Assembly: GCA_030770425.1 (NCBI GenBank)
Contig: JASJFT010000039.1
Location: 124,001 to 188,000, forward strand
DNA length: 64,000 nucleotides
Reading direction: 5' to 3'
Origin: Darksidea phi
Taxonomy: Eukaryota; Ascomycota; Dothideomycetes; Pleosporales; Lentitheciaceae
Position numbers and translations under genes: made by a program. Of the stretch, positions 53,959-64,000 are shown piece by piece. Under the pieces are notes generated by a model that was not told the DNA's origin, did not search any database, and saw only the letters and a list, made by a program, of their open reading frames with translations. The first letter of the stretch is position 1. Every line of letters begins with the position of its first letter.

Positions 53959-56900
53959 CTAGTCATCATCTCCTTCTCCTGTATCCGAGTTGTACTCAAA
54001 TTCTCCTGGTACTGGCGCTTCCTCACTTCCCTCTTCCACCATGTTGTCATCTATGTCTGCAGAGGCAGGGGCTGCCTGCACCCCCGTAGGTGCTTGGTCA
54101 CCCGACGGACCAGCACCATCAGGTGTGGGTGCGGGGGCCGTCTTCTTAACCTTTAGTTCGAGAAGAGACTTTGGTTCTGAGGGCCTGGTGTCGTTCAGGA
54201 GAATCACTCCACCGGTTGGCTGGAATGTGTAAGCTTACGATCCCAGCAAAGTTCTAGTGATAACATACCTTCTTGACGGGAACATATCGCTCCTCGGGGA
54301 AGCTAATAAACTTCACCTGACCTGGTAAGACACGCGACATGTTCTCCAGCTCGTAGCCAACCTTCTCCTTTTCGACTTTCTTCTTAGACGTCTCCGCCGC
54401 CGGAGTCTCTTCCTTCTCTTTATCGTCCTTCTTTCCATCATCAATGTCCATCTTGTCTTCGTCTGCAGCAGGCACCTTGGGCGTTGTGGGCGTGTGGTCA
54501 ATGTCCATGCTCTCTCGGCGCTGTTGTTTGGCCTTGACCGCCTTTCGTCGCTTATCTTGAGCAGTGGTAGAGAGGACAGCCGTCTTGATCTTTTGTGGGG
54601 CTTCCTCCGTCTTCACTTCTGCCTCTGGAGGATAGTCGAAGAGACTAGGCTTTGTGTTGCTGTGGAACTTGAATGATGGAATTTCAAGGTCCTGGTCAAC
54701 ACCGATGATGGCAGTAGGTGTGAAGCTGAGGGATAGAAAGTGGGTGCACGGGAACCAGTACCAATATTGGGTGAATACAGCCATGCCGACGATGGCGGTC
54801 ATGTTGAGGTTACCAGTCTGTGTCTGGAGACCAATTGTGCAGTTACGACCGCCGGCGTCAATGATACCGAGGGCGAGGGCGCATCCAAACTTTGCCATGG
54901 CATCCTCATGTCGGTCACTGATGATTTTGGCAAGAGTTTTCCTGATTGTTGCAACCTTGGGGTTCATGGCTTCGTTTTGCTGGACCATGATCATGGCGAG
55001 CGAAATGAGGGCACCTTGACGGACAAAGTCGGTGGAGTCCTTCATCATCGGCTCGAGAAGGTCGATAGCCTCATCAAGGCCGGTCCCTGCGCAAGCAATT
55101 CCAAGGGCCATGGTAGCGCCGTATCGGACGTGAGGGTTATAAGACTCGGCCAGCAGTTCGACCATGCGAGGAACGCTGCCAGGTTTTCGGAACAAGACGA
55201 AACCCAAGCTCATGACAGCTACTCTTCGAACATCATCGCTGACATCGCTAACGGCGACGTGGAGCAGCCTTCGCACCGCCTTGTTGCTCCCTGTCCCGCA
55301 GTACGCAAGAGCAATTGTCATGATACCTCCGTAGCGGAGTGTTGGATCTGGGTCGTCGAGCAGACCGTTAATGAGCTCATCGGCGGCCTCTTGCCTCGCG
55401 TACATGATCAAAGCCATGCCCATGGCGAGACCCCGGACAATCTTCTCGTGCTGTGTATCATGCGCGTACTGAATCATATCTTCGAGAGCTTTGATGTTTC
55501 CTGTGCCGAGCATCACAAGACCCATAGAAAGACCAACTGCCTCACCATTGATTGCGGAGTCGGTGTACAGAACGTTCTTGAACGCCTCGAAGATTTCCTC
55601 GGAACCCGTTGCCATACCAGCAACACCCAGGCCGAGAGCTCCACCATGCTGGACCACCTCTTCAGAAGCGCTCTGAAACTGTTTGAGCAGATAGTCCAAA
55701 ACGTGAGTTCCATGATTAGAGTAGATCAGACCAAGAGCATAGAGAGATCCACCTTGCTCATAGTGGGAGTTGGAAGAGACAGCATCCTTTGGTAGGTACG
55801 GTTCCAAGAGTTTCTGACCCTGTGTAATGTTGCCTCGGTGAATGGCACCCAAGGCGGCCGTGGCCGTAAACTTCGACCAGTTGACAGCCTTGCCGAGCCA
55901 ATCAAGATTTTCGCGGAAGAATGTGTCGTTCGTGGTCCCTGCATTCATGAAAGCGTTGGCAAATGTAACACCAGTATGGAAGATCGAATTTCTGGATTCC
56001 AAGCTGTCTCGAATCTTGTTGAGGATGTTCTTGTCGGCATGGTTGTTCCGGTAAAGGAACTCAAGGTTCAGCTCAACGCTCTTGGTTCCCTGAAGCACTT
56101 CACGCACCGAGGCGAATGCTTTGAGCTCCTCGTTCGAAGGCGACTTCGATTTGGTACGTGACACAACGGTTGAGACATTGCTAGTGTCCATGTTGGATAG
56201 TAAACCTTCCGACTCTCCTGCTTCGTCCCGAGGCTTATGTGATGCATCGCCGTTTGTCGCCGGCTTGTCTTCGTTCTTTTCCTCGGTTGGTAGCTCCTCC
56301 ATGACCTTTGCTAGGAACTCTTGTGTGCCGTTCTCGTAGAGGTCGAATGAAATCTGATATGCCACAGCGAGCGACTTACCGTCACCCCGTTCAACAAGCT
56401 GTCGGATGAGGTTCGAGGCCATGGAATGCTGGTTTAAGTAAACCACGCACTTCGCGATTGAAAAATAATCTGGATTTGGAATGTCGTTGAGGAGATCAAG
56501 AATGAGCCGGAGAATCTAGGTATGTTAATTTACGACTCTGCACAGAAAGGGGATTCTTACCTCATTCCTCAGCCCACGTTCCTGGACTACGTTCATGCAG
56601 ATGTCGAGAACGTATTCCATTAGCTCCTCGCTCTTGCCGGGGGAGCTAGAAGCCGGTTTCTTGCCCTGCCTCTTCTCATCCTGGCTCGCCCGAAGGAAGC
56701 ATTCTCGGAGAACCTCTAGATTTCGGGCCTCTATAGCAATGCCTACCACCTGTTTGTATTCGCCATTTTCATAACAGCTCTCGAAAATGCGCCGTATGGT
56801 GCCTTGGAGGCTTTTCTGAACGCTTCGCTGAAGCACCAATGGGGTAGGATGGGCGCCAGCCACACCCGCGTTGCCGCCACCGGGAACTGTAGGGTCGAAC

Positions 56901-57583
56901 GTTGACGAGTCCTCTCGCGAGAGCAGAGATTTAGAGGGTAGGGCGGACTGCGAGAAGGGTGTTATTGGCGAGGCTAGACCTGCTGATGTGGGACCGCCGC
57001 CGGTTGTATTTTTGTCGAAGGACGTAATTAACTGTGGCGGCGACTGGTGTGCCCGGCTTATCGGCGTGGGAGGGTTGTGCATTGCGGACAGGGCAATGTA
57101 CGTATCCAGGCATTTCGCTACAGAGAACACTGTCAGCTATGCACCAAGTTTGAAGCAATATAGAGGCCATGATGACCCAGTTGATTTGTGCGTGAAACTT
57201 ACCTAGGATCGTCTCCTCGAATTCTCCAGAGTGGTGGATGTCGAAGAGCTTGCCAGCGCCGAGCGCAAAGACCATACTCTCGTTATATTCCTGCAGCTGG
57301 TAATATACCTTCGCAGCGACAAGAGCTGCAAGCTCTCGCTCGGGAAACGACTCATCCTCGTATAGAGCCTCGCTATGACGCGGAACGTTAGCAACTTATT
57401 CTCAGGTAATAGACAATCCGGACACATTGTAAGAGGCGCTTACATCTGACTGACTGAGCCCGCGACCTCCGGCCACAGCAAGTCGATCTCCTCGTTTAAC
57501 CGGTGCAGGGCAAAGGAGCGCAAGGCCGGGTCTGGCTCGGAAAGAAAGCCGACGACGCCGGCAGCAGACGTCAGGCCGACCAT
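53959..57583 (-). CDS. RPN2: 26S proteasome regulatory subunit RPN2
   Basis: Five exons (57583-57444, 57372-57203, 57117-56561, 56515-54269, 54219-53959) with introns of 45-85 bp give 1,124 residues, slightly longer than the yeast protein (945). Rpn2 is the large non-ATPase scaffold at the base of the 19S particle. The N-terminus MVGLTSAAGVVGFLSEPDPA and helical repeats (LHRLNEEIDLLWPEVAGSV) open the protein. The proteasome/cyclosome repeats occupy roughly residues 400-760 (GGALGLGVAGMATGSEEIFE, YGGIMTIALAYCGTGSNKAV, YGATMALGIACAGTGLDEAI). A Lys/Glu-rich insertion (DDGKKDDKEKEETPAAETSK) precedes FPEERYVPVKKPTGGVILLN. The acidic tail is EGSEEAPVPGEFEYNSDTGE. A Gly/Ser/Thr-rich insertion (PTSAGLASPITPFSQSALPS) near residue 140 is an extra disordered loop. 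Confidence 0.96.
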
Positions 57584-58309
57584 CGTGGACGAAGTTTGCG
57601 GACTGATAGATCTGTCTCAATACCGTGGAAGGCTGTTCGTGATGCGGGCGAGGTTGTGTGCTGTGGAGAAGCCGGTGGAAGGAGATGGAGCTGTGGTGTG
57701 GCGCCTGGGCGAGTTTCCGGGTGGACCTGTGTTGCAGTGTAGTGCAGCGCGGTGAATTTGACCGGTGAGTTGAAGGAGAGACGAGAACGGGAAAAGCGGA
57801 GGAAATGGAGATGGCGAGTGCCGTTAGTGTTGAGTTGTGATGTTCACGCGAGAGACAACACTGGAGCTCGCCCTGTCGTCAGTCGCCGACCGCATGTGCT
57901 GTGGCCCGTGCGCCGCGCATTACGAAACTTAGGCACCACTGCTACGTATGTAGTATTCTCTAGCCATATTTCCTTGCACTCCTGCTCATTGCCCACTGGA
58001 GGCTACCGGACTGGCTTTAGCATAGAACTCAATCACTTTAGTCTCTAGAATCCCACTTTCTGTTATGCAAACAATGGGTATCATTATGAATCAGACTCCG
58101 TGACTGAATGCCGTCCTCCATCCAGAACCATATGCACCATGTAATGAACGCCAATGCTTATACGGAACTCGAATACTAATACATGTGCGATCTAGCTTTC
58201 GAAGTACGAGAAGGAGAAGGAGACCCGCGCACAAAGGCGCAAGCCAAACTACGCATCGCCATTTCGCGTTGAGGCTGCCCCTCAAGACGCCCTCGATACC
58301 CAATCCGCC
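57584..58309. other. Intergenic, RPN2 promoter
   Basis: Between two minus-strand genes. No PACE-like proteasome control element was sought systematically. The open frames here are weak and no RNA gene was seen. Confidence 0.5.
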
Positions 58310-59593
58310 TCAAGCACCAGGAGGTGGCGGCGTGATTTCGCGCGATAACACGCGCAGATTGTTCATCATGCCGTTGATCAAGCTCTCGAAGCTGTTCGGT
58401 CGCCCATGCCGGACATAGTCCCCGTTCTGCAGCAGGATGTCGGAATTGAGCTCGAGCTCAAGTTCATGGTTCTTGTTGCTGCCTGAGCTGACCTGTGTTA
58501 AGTCGATTTGAAAAGCCTCCAGCCAGCTGTAAGACACACGATCCTTGTAACGCTTCATCGAATCCGCGTCTCGTCCTGGCTCAACGGCCGGCGTAAGGCC
58601 TTCAAGAGGACCTGGATATTTGATTTCTAGATTGACGCCGATTCGGTAATCCCACTCCGTTTGTGGGGAAGATATCTCCATATTCTCGACGCGGTATTTG
58701 ATTATCGCAGTAGGCGGTTTTGCGGGGTTCTTTGGATCTCGAGTTACGCGTATCCGTTGGCGTTTTTTGGATTGTCCGATAAGTTGTCGCGTGTAGGGAG
58801 GTAGCTGATCGAAGGCTTGCTGATCAAGCTCAAAAAACTGGTCTTCTTCCTTCGTGTGCGTGTATTGAACCTTCGCGCGCAGAGCATCAGGCGCGCTCGA
58901 CTTCTGAACTTGCTGGTTCAGGTAGGTGTTCATCGCTTTGTGTTGCTGCATAGTCATGGTGCTTTCGAACTTGAATGCATCTGCTGCCTCGGCCCTAACG
59001 ATGCCTTCCGTACTGGTGATGCTCTGAATGCGTTGGCCTGACTCTTTGTGCAGAAGTTGACCCCATCGGGCCTCGACCTCCACCTGATTGGTGTCGGGAG
59101 ACTCAGCAATAGCATTTCTGACCTGTTCGTTGACGATGACCTTATTCCATATGAAGTCGCACACTCTACGCGAGACGTCGTCGTAGATCCGGGCGTCATC
59201 GGAAACCGGTCGTTCGTAGCCGACGAGCTCATGTGGCGCCATCGGTTGAGGCACGTTGAAATGGTTCTGGGGTGGAGGGCCGTTGCGCATCGGTACTGGC
59301 GCAGGCGGAGCTTGAGCTTGAGCTTGGGGAGCAGGAGGTCGTGACTGCTCGCGTTGTTTCTGCCACTGAGAAAATGTCAGGCCATCGAAGACCTCTTCTT
59401 CTAGAGTGGCCCATGGTGGCTTGGGATCGTGTCGCTTGCGCTTGCGGTTCATCGGTTTACTGGTGGTCACTGGCGGAGTCGGGAGATTCGCGGAGGAGGT
59501 TGAAGGGCTGGGGGCGAGAAAATTGTGGGAACCGGAGAGGGAGCGGCGCTGAGGCGCCTCTGACACCGGGTTCACGAGTGCAGCGATATCCAT
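58310..59593 (-). CDS. CET1: mRNA 5'-triphosphatase (capping enzyme beta subunit)
   Basis: Intronless, 427 residues from the Met at 59593 (MDIAALVNPVSE). An in-frame Met at 59671 is less likely because the sequence between the two lacks conserved character. The protein removes the gamma-phosphate of nascent mRNA in the nucleus, the first capping step, and acts with a guanylyltransferase partner. Residues 1-125 are Pro-rich and disordered with a basic patch (MNRKRKRHDPKPPWA). The triphosphatase tunnel domain starts near residue 135. Metal-binding acidic strands are QVEVEARWGQL (about 170-180) and HELELELNSDI (about 375-385), and a basic/acidic strand is WDYRIGVNLEIKYPG. All are family hallmarks of the metal-dependent tunnel fold. 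Confidence 0.93.
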   Translation of the reverse strand: MDIAALVNPVSEAPQRRSLSGSHNFLAPSPSTSSANLPTPPVTTSKPMNRKRKRHDPKPPWATLEEEVFDGLTFSQWQKQREQSRPPAPQAQAQAPPAPVPMRNGPPPQNHFNVPQPMAPHELVGYERPVSDDARIYDDVSRRVCDFIWNKVIVNEQVRNAIAESPDTNQVEVEARWGQLLHKESGQRIQSITSTEGIVRAEAADAFKFESTMTMQQHKAMNTYLNQQVQKSSAPDALRAKVQYTHTKEEDQFFELDQQAFDQLPPYTRQLIGQSKKRQRIRVTRDPKNPAKPPTAIIKYRVENMEISSPQTEWDYRIGVNLEIKYPGPLEGLTPAVEPGRDADSMKRYKDRVSYSWLEAFQIDLTQVSSGSNKNHELELELNSDILLQNGDYVRHGRPNSFESLINGMMNNLRVLSREITPPPPGA

Positions 59594-59925
59594 GTTGGCG
59601 GTGTGAAAGGCAGCGCTTGTGCATCGGTCCGCCAGGTCTTTGTAGCGCATTCGGCGACGCCAAGGCAACATTGTGGCTGACTAAGACATCTTGTCCGGGT
59701 CCGTTATAGACGGCTCTCCCGACCGCGCGTTTGTCTGATAGTTGCTAGGCATGTCTTCGAAACAATGTCGCCGTCAGCATAGTATTTCATCTGAAAATTC
59801 GCATGTGCTGTATTCCTCTGCTACGTTGTCCTGTCCATTTTCCACCATGTACGCCTCTCGTAAGTTTTGAAAGTAAAGTCGATTGCCACGCTATCGATCT
59901 ATTACACGACCTAACATCAACACAT
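59594..59925. other. Short gap between CET1 and pyruvate kinase
   Basis: 332 bp holding the CET1 promoter and the pyruvate kinase 3' UTR. Nothing else visible. Confidence 0.5.
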
Positions 59926-61653
59926 CTAAGCATCCAAATCAAGGCCGAGATCCTCAGTGGCCTTCACAAGGCGGAGAGTGTTGGTGTGGCCCATGCCGCC
60001 CCTCCAGCCCTGGACACAGACGACAGCGTCGCCCTTGGTAAGCACACCAAGCTTGATCGCATTCATGATACCCCACTTCAAGCGGCGGTCGACGTCTTCC
60101 TGCCAGGGGCTGGTGTTGAAGTCGGGCTTGGCCTCGGGGAAGTAGAAGGGATACACGCCGCGGTACAAGTGCGCATACTACTTTAGTCAGTCAAGAGCGT
60201 ATTCAATGAGATAGAGACAACATACCCTAGAGGCCATTGCGCTACGGGTGACCATGATGATGGGGCAGACAGGTCGGTACTTGGACACAAGACGGGCGGT
60301 GGTTCCACTAATGGCGTTAGCTTGGTCAAACTGCAATATATTGGACTAGTTACCTCGTGGTCAAGACAAGAATGGCACCGGCGTTTTGCTCCAGAGATGC
60401 ACTGACAGCTGCCATAGCGCACGTCTCTGTCGTCGGACAAGGCACAGGAGCCAACTTTCTCAGTTCATCAAAGGCGCTCACGTAGGGGATGGCAACCTCA
60501 GCGAGCAAGCACGTCTCGTGCATGAGCGTGACAGCCTCTACGGGGTAATTGCCCTTGGCGGTCTCACCCGACAACATGACGCAGTCTGCACCGTCGAGAA
60601 CAGCGTTTCCAACATCGCTGACTTCGGCACGAGTCGGGCGGGGGTTGTAGGTCATGGACTCCAGCATCTGTGTGGCACAGATGGCGGGCTTTCCGGCGAT
60701 GTTGCACTTGGTGATCATCATCTTCTGGGCGATAAAGACCTGGCTAGGCGGGATCTCAATACCAAGATCACCACGGGCGACCATGACACCGTCTGTCTCC
60801 TTGAGAATCTCGTCGAAGTTGTTCACGCCCTGCTGGTTCTCGATCTTGGCAATGATCTGAATGTCCTTGCCATCCTCGCCGAGAACCTCACGAATAGCCG
60901 TGATATCGCTGCCGTGGCGAATAAATGAGGCAAAGACCATATCGACCTTGTTCTTGACACCGAAGCGCAGATCGGCTTTGTCCTTCTCGGAAAGCGGGGG
61001 TAGATCGACGTCAGTCTTGGGAAGGTTGACGCCCTTCTTGGAAGAGATCTTGCCATTGTTCACGCACTTGCACTTCAGTGTCTGCTCGTTGGTGATCTCC
61101 AAGACCTCGAAGGAAAGGACACCGTCATCGACGTAGATGATACGGCCGGGCTCGATCACCTTGGTGATGTTCTTGTAGTCGACAAACCTAGGCTGCGTTA
61201 GTACCGGTCAATGCTCGGACATGTACGAGGCACGCACATGTTCTTGTTGTCGCTCTTGGTAGCGTAGGCCTCGTCGGTGGTGATGTTCATGATGTCCCCG
61301 GCACTGATGGGAATATCCTCATCGCCAACTGTGTTGCCCGTTCGGATTTCAGGGCCTTTGGTATCGAGGGCGATGGCAAGCGGCCTGCCTGGGCTCTCCT
61401 TCTCAGCCTTGCGCGCATTGTCGATGACGGACTGGTGGTAGTCGTAGGTGCCGTGGGAGAAGTTCATGCGCACGACATTGAGACCAGCCTTACGCAGCGA
61501 GTTGATCTTCTCAGCAGAGTTTGTCTTGGGGCCAATGGTGCCGATGATGGACGTCCTGCGGTATTCTTTGGCGGGCTGGTACTCAGTGTTGAGTTGCGAA
61601 AGCCATTCGATGCGAGTCCTCCCCGCGTTCAGGTGGTCGAGAGCGTTCGCCAT
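59926..61653 (-). CDS. PYK1: Pyruvate kinase
   Basis: Four exons (61653-61238, 61187-60354, 60307-60226, 60177-59926) with introns of 46-50 bp give 527 residues, the normal length. The enzyme makes pyruvate and ATP from phosphoenolpyruvate and ADP in the cytoplasm, the last step of glycolysis. Landmarks are [53 protein letters not shown], the active-site segment [55 protein letters not shown] and, spliced across intron 2, [16 protein letters not shown], where the fructose-1,6-bisphosphate loop begins. The last exon begins [16 protein letters not shown] and ends in [17 protein letters not shown]. The last intron ends in a tandem AAGTAG acceptor (see findings). All catalytic residues are present. 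Confidence 0.97.
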
Positions 61654-62562
61654 GGCTGCGGAACGTTCGGTGATTTATTGCTTGGTTGAGAAGAAGAACT
61701 GGGAGAGGACGGAAAGGTCCGAAATACCCCAATGGCTGTATATCTTCTGTCTCGCGGTGGGCGATACTCACGGAAGTGTTGACTGTTGGGAGGAGGGGTC
61801 GTTTTCGCAAGCGAGCTAGCTGGAGCTCTCTACACTACGTGGGGTGGTGCGTGCAGCGTGCAGCGAAGGGCAGAGGTGATAGGAGCTTGCAGTCAACGAG
61901 GGCTGCAGGCCTTATATGTAGCTTGTAAGCAGCTGAGCAGCACTGTTTCCGGCCAGCAGCGACGTAACGCGAATTGTTTTTGCAACCCCACGAAGGTTGC
62001 ATCATCGTGCGGCCAAGGCTCAGATAAGCCCAAAGCCCTCTTGAGGATTGGATGTTTTACTTCTCCTCGGTTTCACACCAAGTGAAGACCTCGTCCTCGG
62101 GGTCGACGCGCACATATCGCGCCGGGGCAATTCTGTTTCGCGCCGCGGCCGCTCTAACACGGCGGTGGGCCCTCGTGCTGCGTCTGCGTGGGCGTGGGCG
62201 TGGGCGTGGGCTGTTTTGAAGAGGTTGCACAGAAGAGGATCACAAGAAGGCAAAACTCATACAGCGCAGTCAGAAGACGTCTGTCTTTTGAATCAAGACT
62301 ATAGCGCTTCCATCTTGCCGCTGTCTGCTGCCATAGGGCTGAAGGCCCGAGGATGTTGGGAAAGGGTCCATTCACATGCATTGAGCGAACGCCAAGGCAC
62401 CAGCCACATCGGATCGCCTCACCGTCAAACTGTATCCCTCTACACTTAGATACCGCTTTCCTGCGCACGCGATACCTAGACTATACCCTAGACCCACAGC
62501 GAGATCGATCCGCCTGCGCCGACAAGTGCCATTACTCGACCCGAACCCAGTATACCGCGAAC
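61654..62562. promoter_or_regulatory. Divergent promoter, pyruvate kinase / DUF1748 gene
   Basis: 909 bp between outward-transcribed genes. It carries a GTGGGC hexamer repeat at 62186-62212. A highly expressed glycolytic promoter is expected in the part next to 61654. No TATA box is certain. Confidence 0.5.
62186..62212. repeat. GCGTGG hexamer tandem repeat
   Basis: Four and a half copies of a GTGGGC/GCGTGG 6-bp unit in the divergent promoter region of pyruvate kinase. Confidence 0.75.
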
Positions 62563-63070
62563 ATGGTTGTACGTAACCCATATTATTCATCTCGTGGGCC
62601 TCCGTGACAGGTACCTGAACGTAACCTCAATAGCTTACAGCTCCATCAGCTCGGCAGGGTCGCCCACTATGCGTTCGACGCAGTGTTAAGTACGTCTATA
62701 TCCTCCACTTGGCTTCTGCCTCCTAACAGTGCAGTTTCCGCCTTCCTCGCTGGCGTCCGACGCTCCACCGGCCTCACGTATGTCCACTCCCCCATGCACA
62801 CCACACCACCCCCGGTCGTGGAAAACGGACAACGCAAAATCTTTCACACCCCTCCACGGTCGCGCCATGAAACACTTACAGGAAAGCCAAGCTAACATTT
62901 CCCCGCTCCCCGCTTGGGGACCGGACAGTCCTAGTGTACGCTCAGAACACTTTACTGAAACACCTGGCGTGAAGAAATGGATCGATAACTACCTCTGGGT
63001 CGGCGAGACCGTCATGGACCAGAGCGTCGCGATATTCTCCTCATCATCATACTTCGAGCGGAAGCGTTGA
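62563..63070 (+). CDS. DUF1748-family mini-protein
   Basis: Four exons (62563-62568, 62641-62689, 62735-62777, 62929-63070) with introns of 45-151 bp give 79 residues. The first coding exon contributes only Met-Val. Reading after splicing: MVLHQLGRVAHYAFDAVL, then ISAFLAGVRRSTGLT, then KKWIDNYLWVGETVMDQSVA and finally the basic end YFERKR. This matches the fungal DUF1748 family (about 75-80 residues), whose members are small and mostly of unknown function, probably mitochondrial or membrane-linked. The phases (0, 1, 2) and every splice site fit one open frame. No single open stretch encodes it, so ordinary gene finders easily miss it. Confidence 0.85.
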
Positions 63071-63749
63071 GTTGGAGAGTCGGACAAAGAGAAGATGGTG
63101 AGACAGTACTAGAACAGCTGTCGAGGAGAGCATATGGCTTCGCTATGACTATAAATGAACGGGTTGCTTGCGTGCACGTTGGTGAGTGTACTGTAACGGT
63201 GGCATTTGATTAAAGAGTATGCATGGATTACGCTTCATTTGGGATCACGACTCAGCAGGCGAGAGGGCCTTGGGGTACCTATTACTTCGATAAATACCGT
63301 CAATATACCAATCTCAACTACTACTCTCGTTTATCGTAGCTGCCGTTTTTCTGCAGATACAGCTAGCCTTTGAGGCGTATCACAGACATAGAGACTGCAA
63401 AATATGTCGGCTTCGAAGTGGCATGCGAGTAAGGAGGTTAGTAGAAGGTTCATTGCATGCTGGAGACATAACATTCTGTTATCCTCCCCAAGCTGGGTCA
63501 CATCCAACTAACCTTGGCCGGTATGTATGGCTATCAGATGTACATAGCTCCGACGTACAAACCAGGTATCGCGTTACAGGGCTCATCGGGCTGACAGGAA
63601 AGCAGTACTATTCCTTTTCAAGGCAAAGGATTTTGAAACCCCTTGCTATTGAATATGTACTTCCGCCTTTAGCATGCATGAGCGAGCGGCTAAGTAGCGG
63701 GCATTTCCCCAATAGTATTAGACAGGTCATCCACAAGGCACACCCTGAG
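63071..63749. other. Convergent intergenic region
   Basis: Between the DUF1748 gene and the partial minus-strand gene at the right edge. No gene or RNA is supported. Confidence 0.5.
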
Positions 63750-64000
63750 CTATCCCCTCCTCCTAAACCTAAACCCGGTCTCCTCCTCATCACTGTTATC
63801 ATCTCTTCTCGCCATTCTACCCTTCTTGGCCGCCGGCTGTCCCGCAGCAACACTAACGGGTGGGCCCCTCTTCCGACCACCACTACCCCTCTGCGTTTGG
63901 GTTTGCGTACCCTCCAACTGCGTCTCAGCAACACGCTGCGTCTTCCCACTACTCCTCTGCGTTCTTCCACTAGCTACCGGTCCTTCGTCGACATCACCGG
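63750..64000 (-). CDS. Partial gene, basic C-terminus, runs off right edge
   Basis: Only the last 83 residues are in the window; the stop TAG is at 63752-63750. The sequence is disordered and basic: GPVASGRTQRSSGKTQRVAE, then GTQTQTQRGSGGRKRGPPVS, AAGQPAAKKGRMARRDDNSD and the end DEEETGFRFRRRG. The acidic-then-aromatic/basic tail looks like a nuclear protein, possibly with a bipartite nuclear signal (KKGRMARR). No family can be named from this part. Confidence 0.6.
   Translation of the reverse strand, partial: GDVDEGPVASGRTQRSSGKTQRVAETQLEGTQTQTQRGSGGRKRGPPVSVAAGQPAAKKGRMARRDDNSDEEETGFRFRRRG

Noticed and set aside
55490..55795. Long plus-strand frames opposite RPN2
   Set aside because: Mirror frames of a conserved coding exon; no independent evidence.
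1..64000. tRNA genes, CRISPR arrays, intact transposons
   Set aside because: By eye I saw no cloverleaf with intron-compatible anticodon loop, no spaced direct repeats and no transposase or reverse-transcriptase motif. A covariance-model scan would be needed to exclude tRNAs.

Overview
The window is nuclear DNA from a filamentous ascomycete (Pezizomycotina). I infer Dothideomycetes from gene style only, and I have not verified it. Supporting signs are eukaryotic housekeeping genes (26S proteasome RPN2, pyruvate kinase, COX10, mRNA 5'-triphosphatase, Golgi and plasma-membrane syntaxins, a septin-type GTPase), many GT-AG introns of about 45-100 bp with CTAAC/CTGAC branch sites, an AA9 polysaccharide monooxygenase, and blocks of AT-rich sequence resembling RIP-degraded DNA. 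Genes lie on both strands, each with its own promoter. I found no operon, CRISPR array, rRNA or confident tRNA. For spliced genes I rebuilt exons by hand. In every complete spliced model the summed exon length is a multiple of three and the reading frame stays open.

Layout. 0.6-38 kb is ordinary genome: a coiled-coil protein of unknown role, a GNAT acetyltransferase (3.5 kb), an SSO-type syntaxin (5-6 kb), nicotinate phosphoribosyltransferase (6.8-8.4 kb), a membrane-anchored cytochrome b5-domain protein (8.8 kb), a small four-helix membrane protein (10.4 kb), a MARVEL-type protein (12.8 kb), a cytochrome P450 (14.8-16.7 kb), a septin-like GTPase (18.5 kb), a coiled-coil protein (22-23.7 kb), SED5 (25.2 kb) and two huge, mostly disordered genes (27.2-37.3 kb).

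37.4-50.4 kb is an accessory island bounded by AT-rich blocks near 40.0 and 50.1 kb. It holds a SAM methyltransferase, an ACC-synthase-like PLP enzyme with nine exons and one GC-AG intron, a POT/PTR peptide-transporter pseudogene, an ATP-grasp ligase pseudogene and a cysteine-synthase-like PLP gene cut off after its second exon. This set looks like a small amino-acid-derived metabolite cluster without an NRPS or PKS. The methyltransferase and PLP genes still read as intact. The transporter, ligase and cysteine-synthase-like genes are broken. I do not recognise the product. It is the most interesting part of the window.

50.4-64 kb returns to ordinary genome: the AA9 gene (50.4-51.3 kb), COX10, RPN2, CET1-type RNA triphosphatase, pyruvate kinase, a DUF1748 mini-protein with a two-codon first exon, and the basic C-terminus of a gene running off the right edge.
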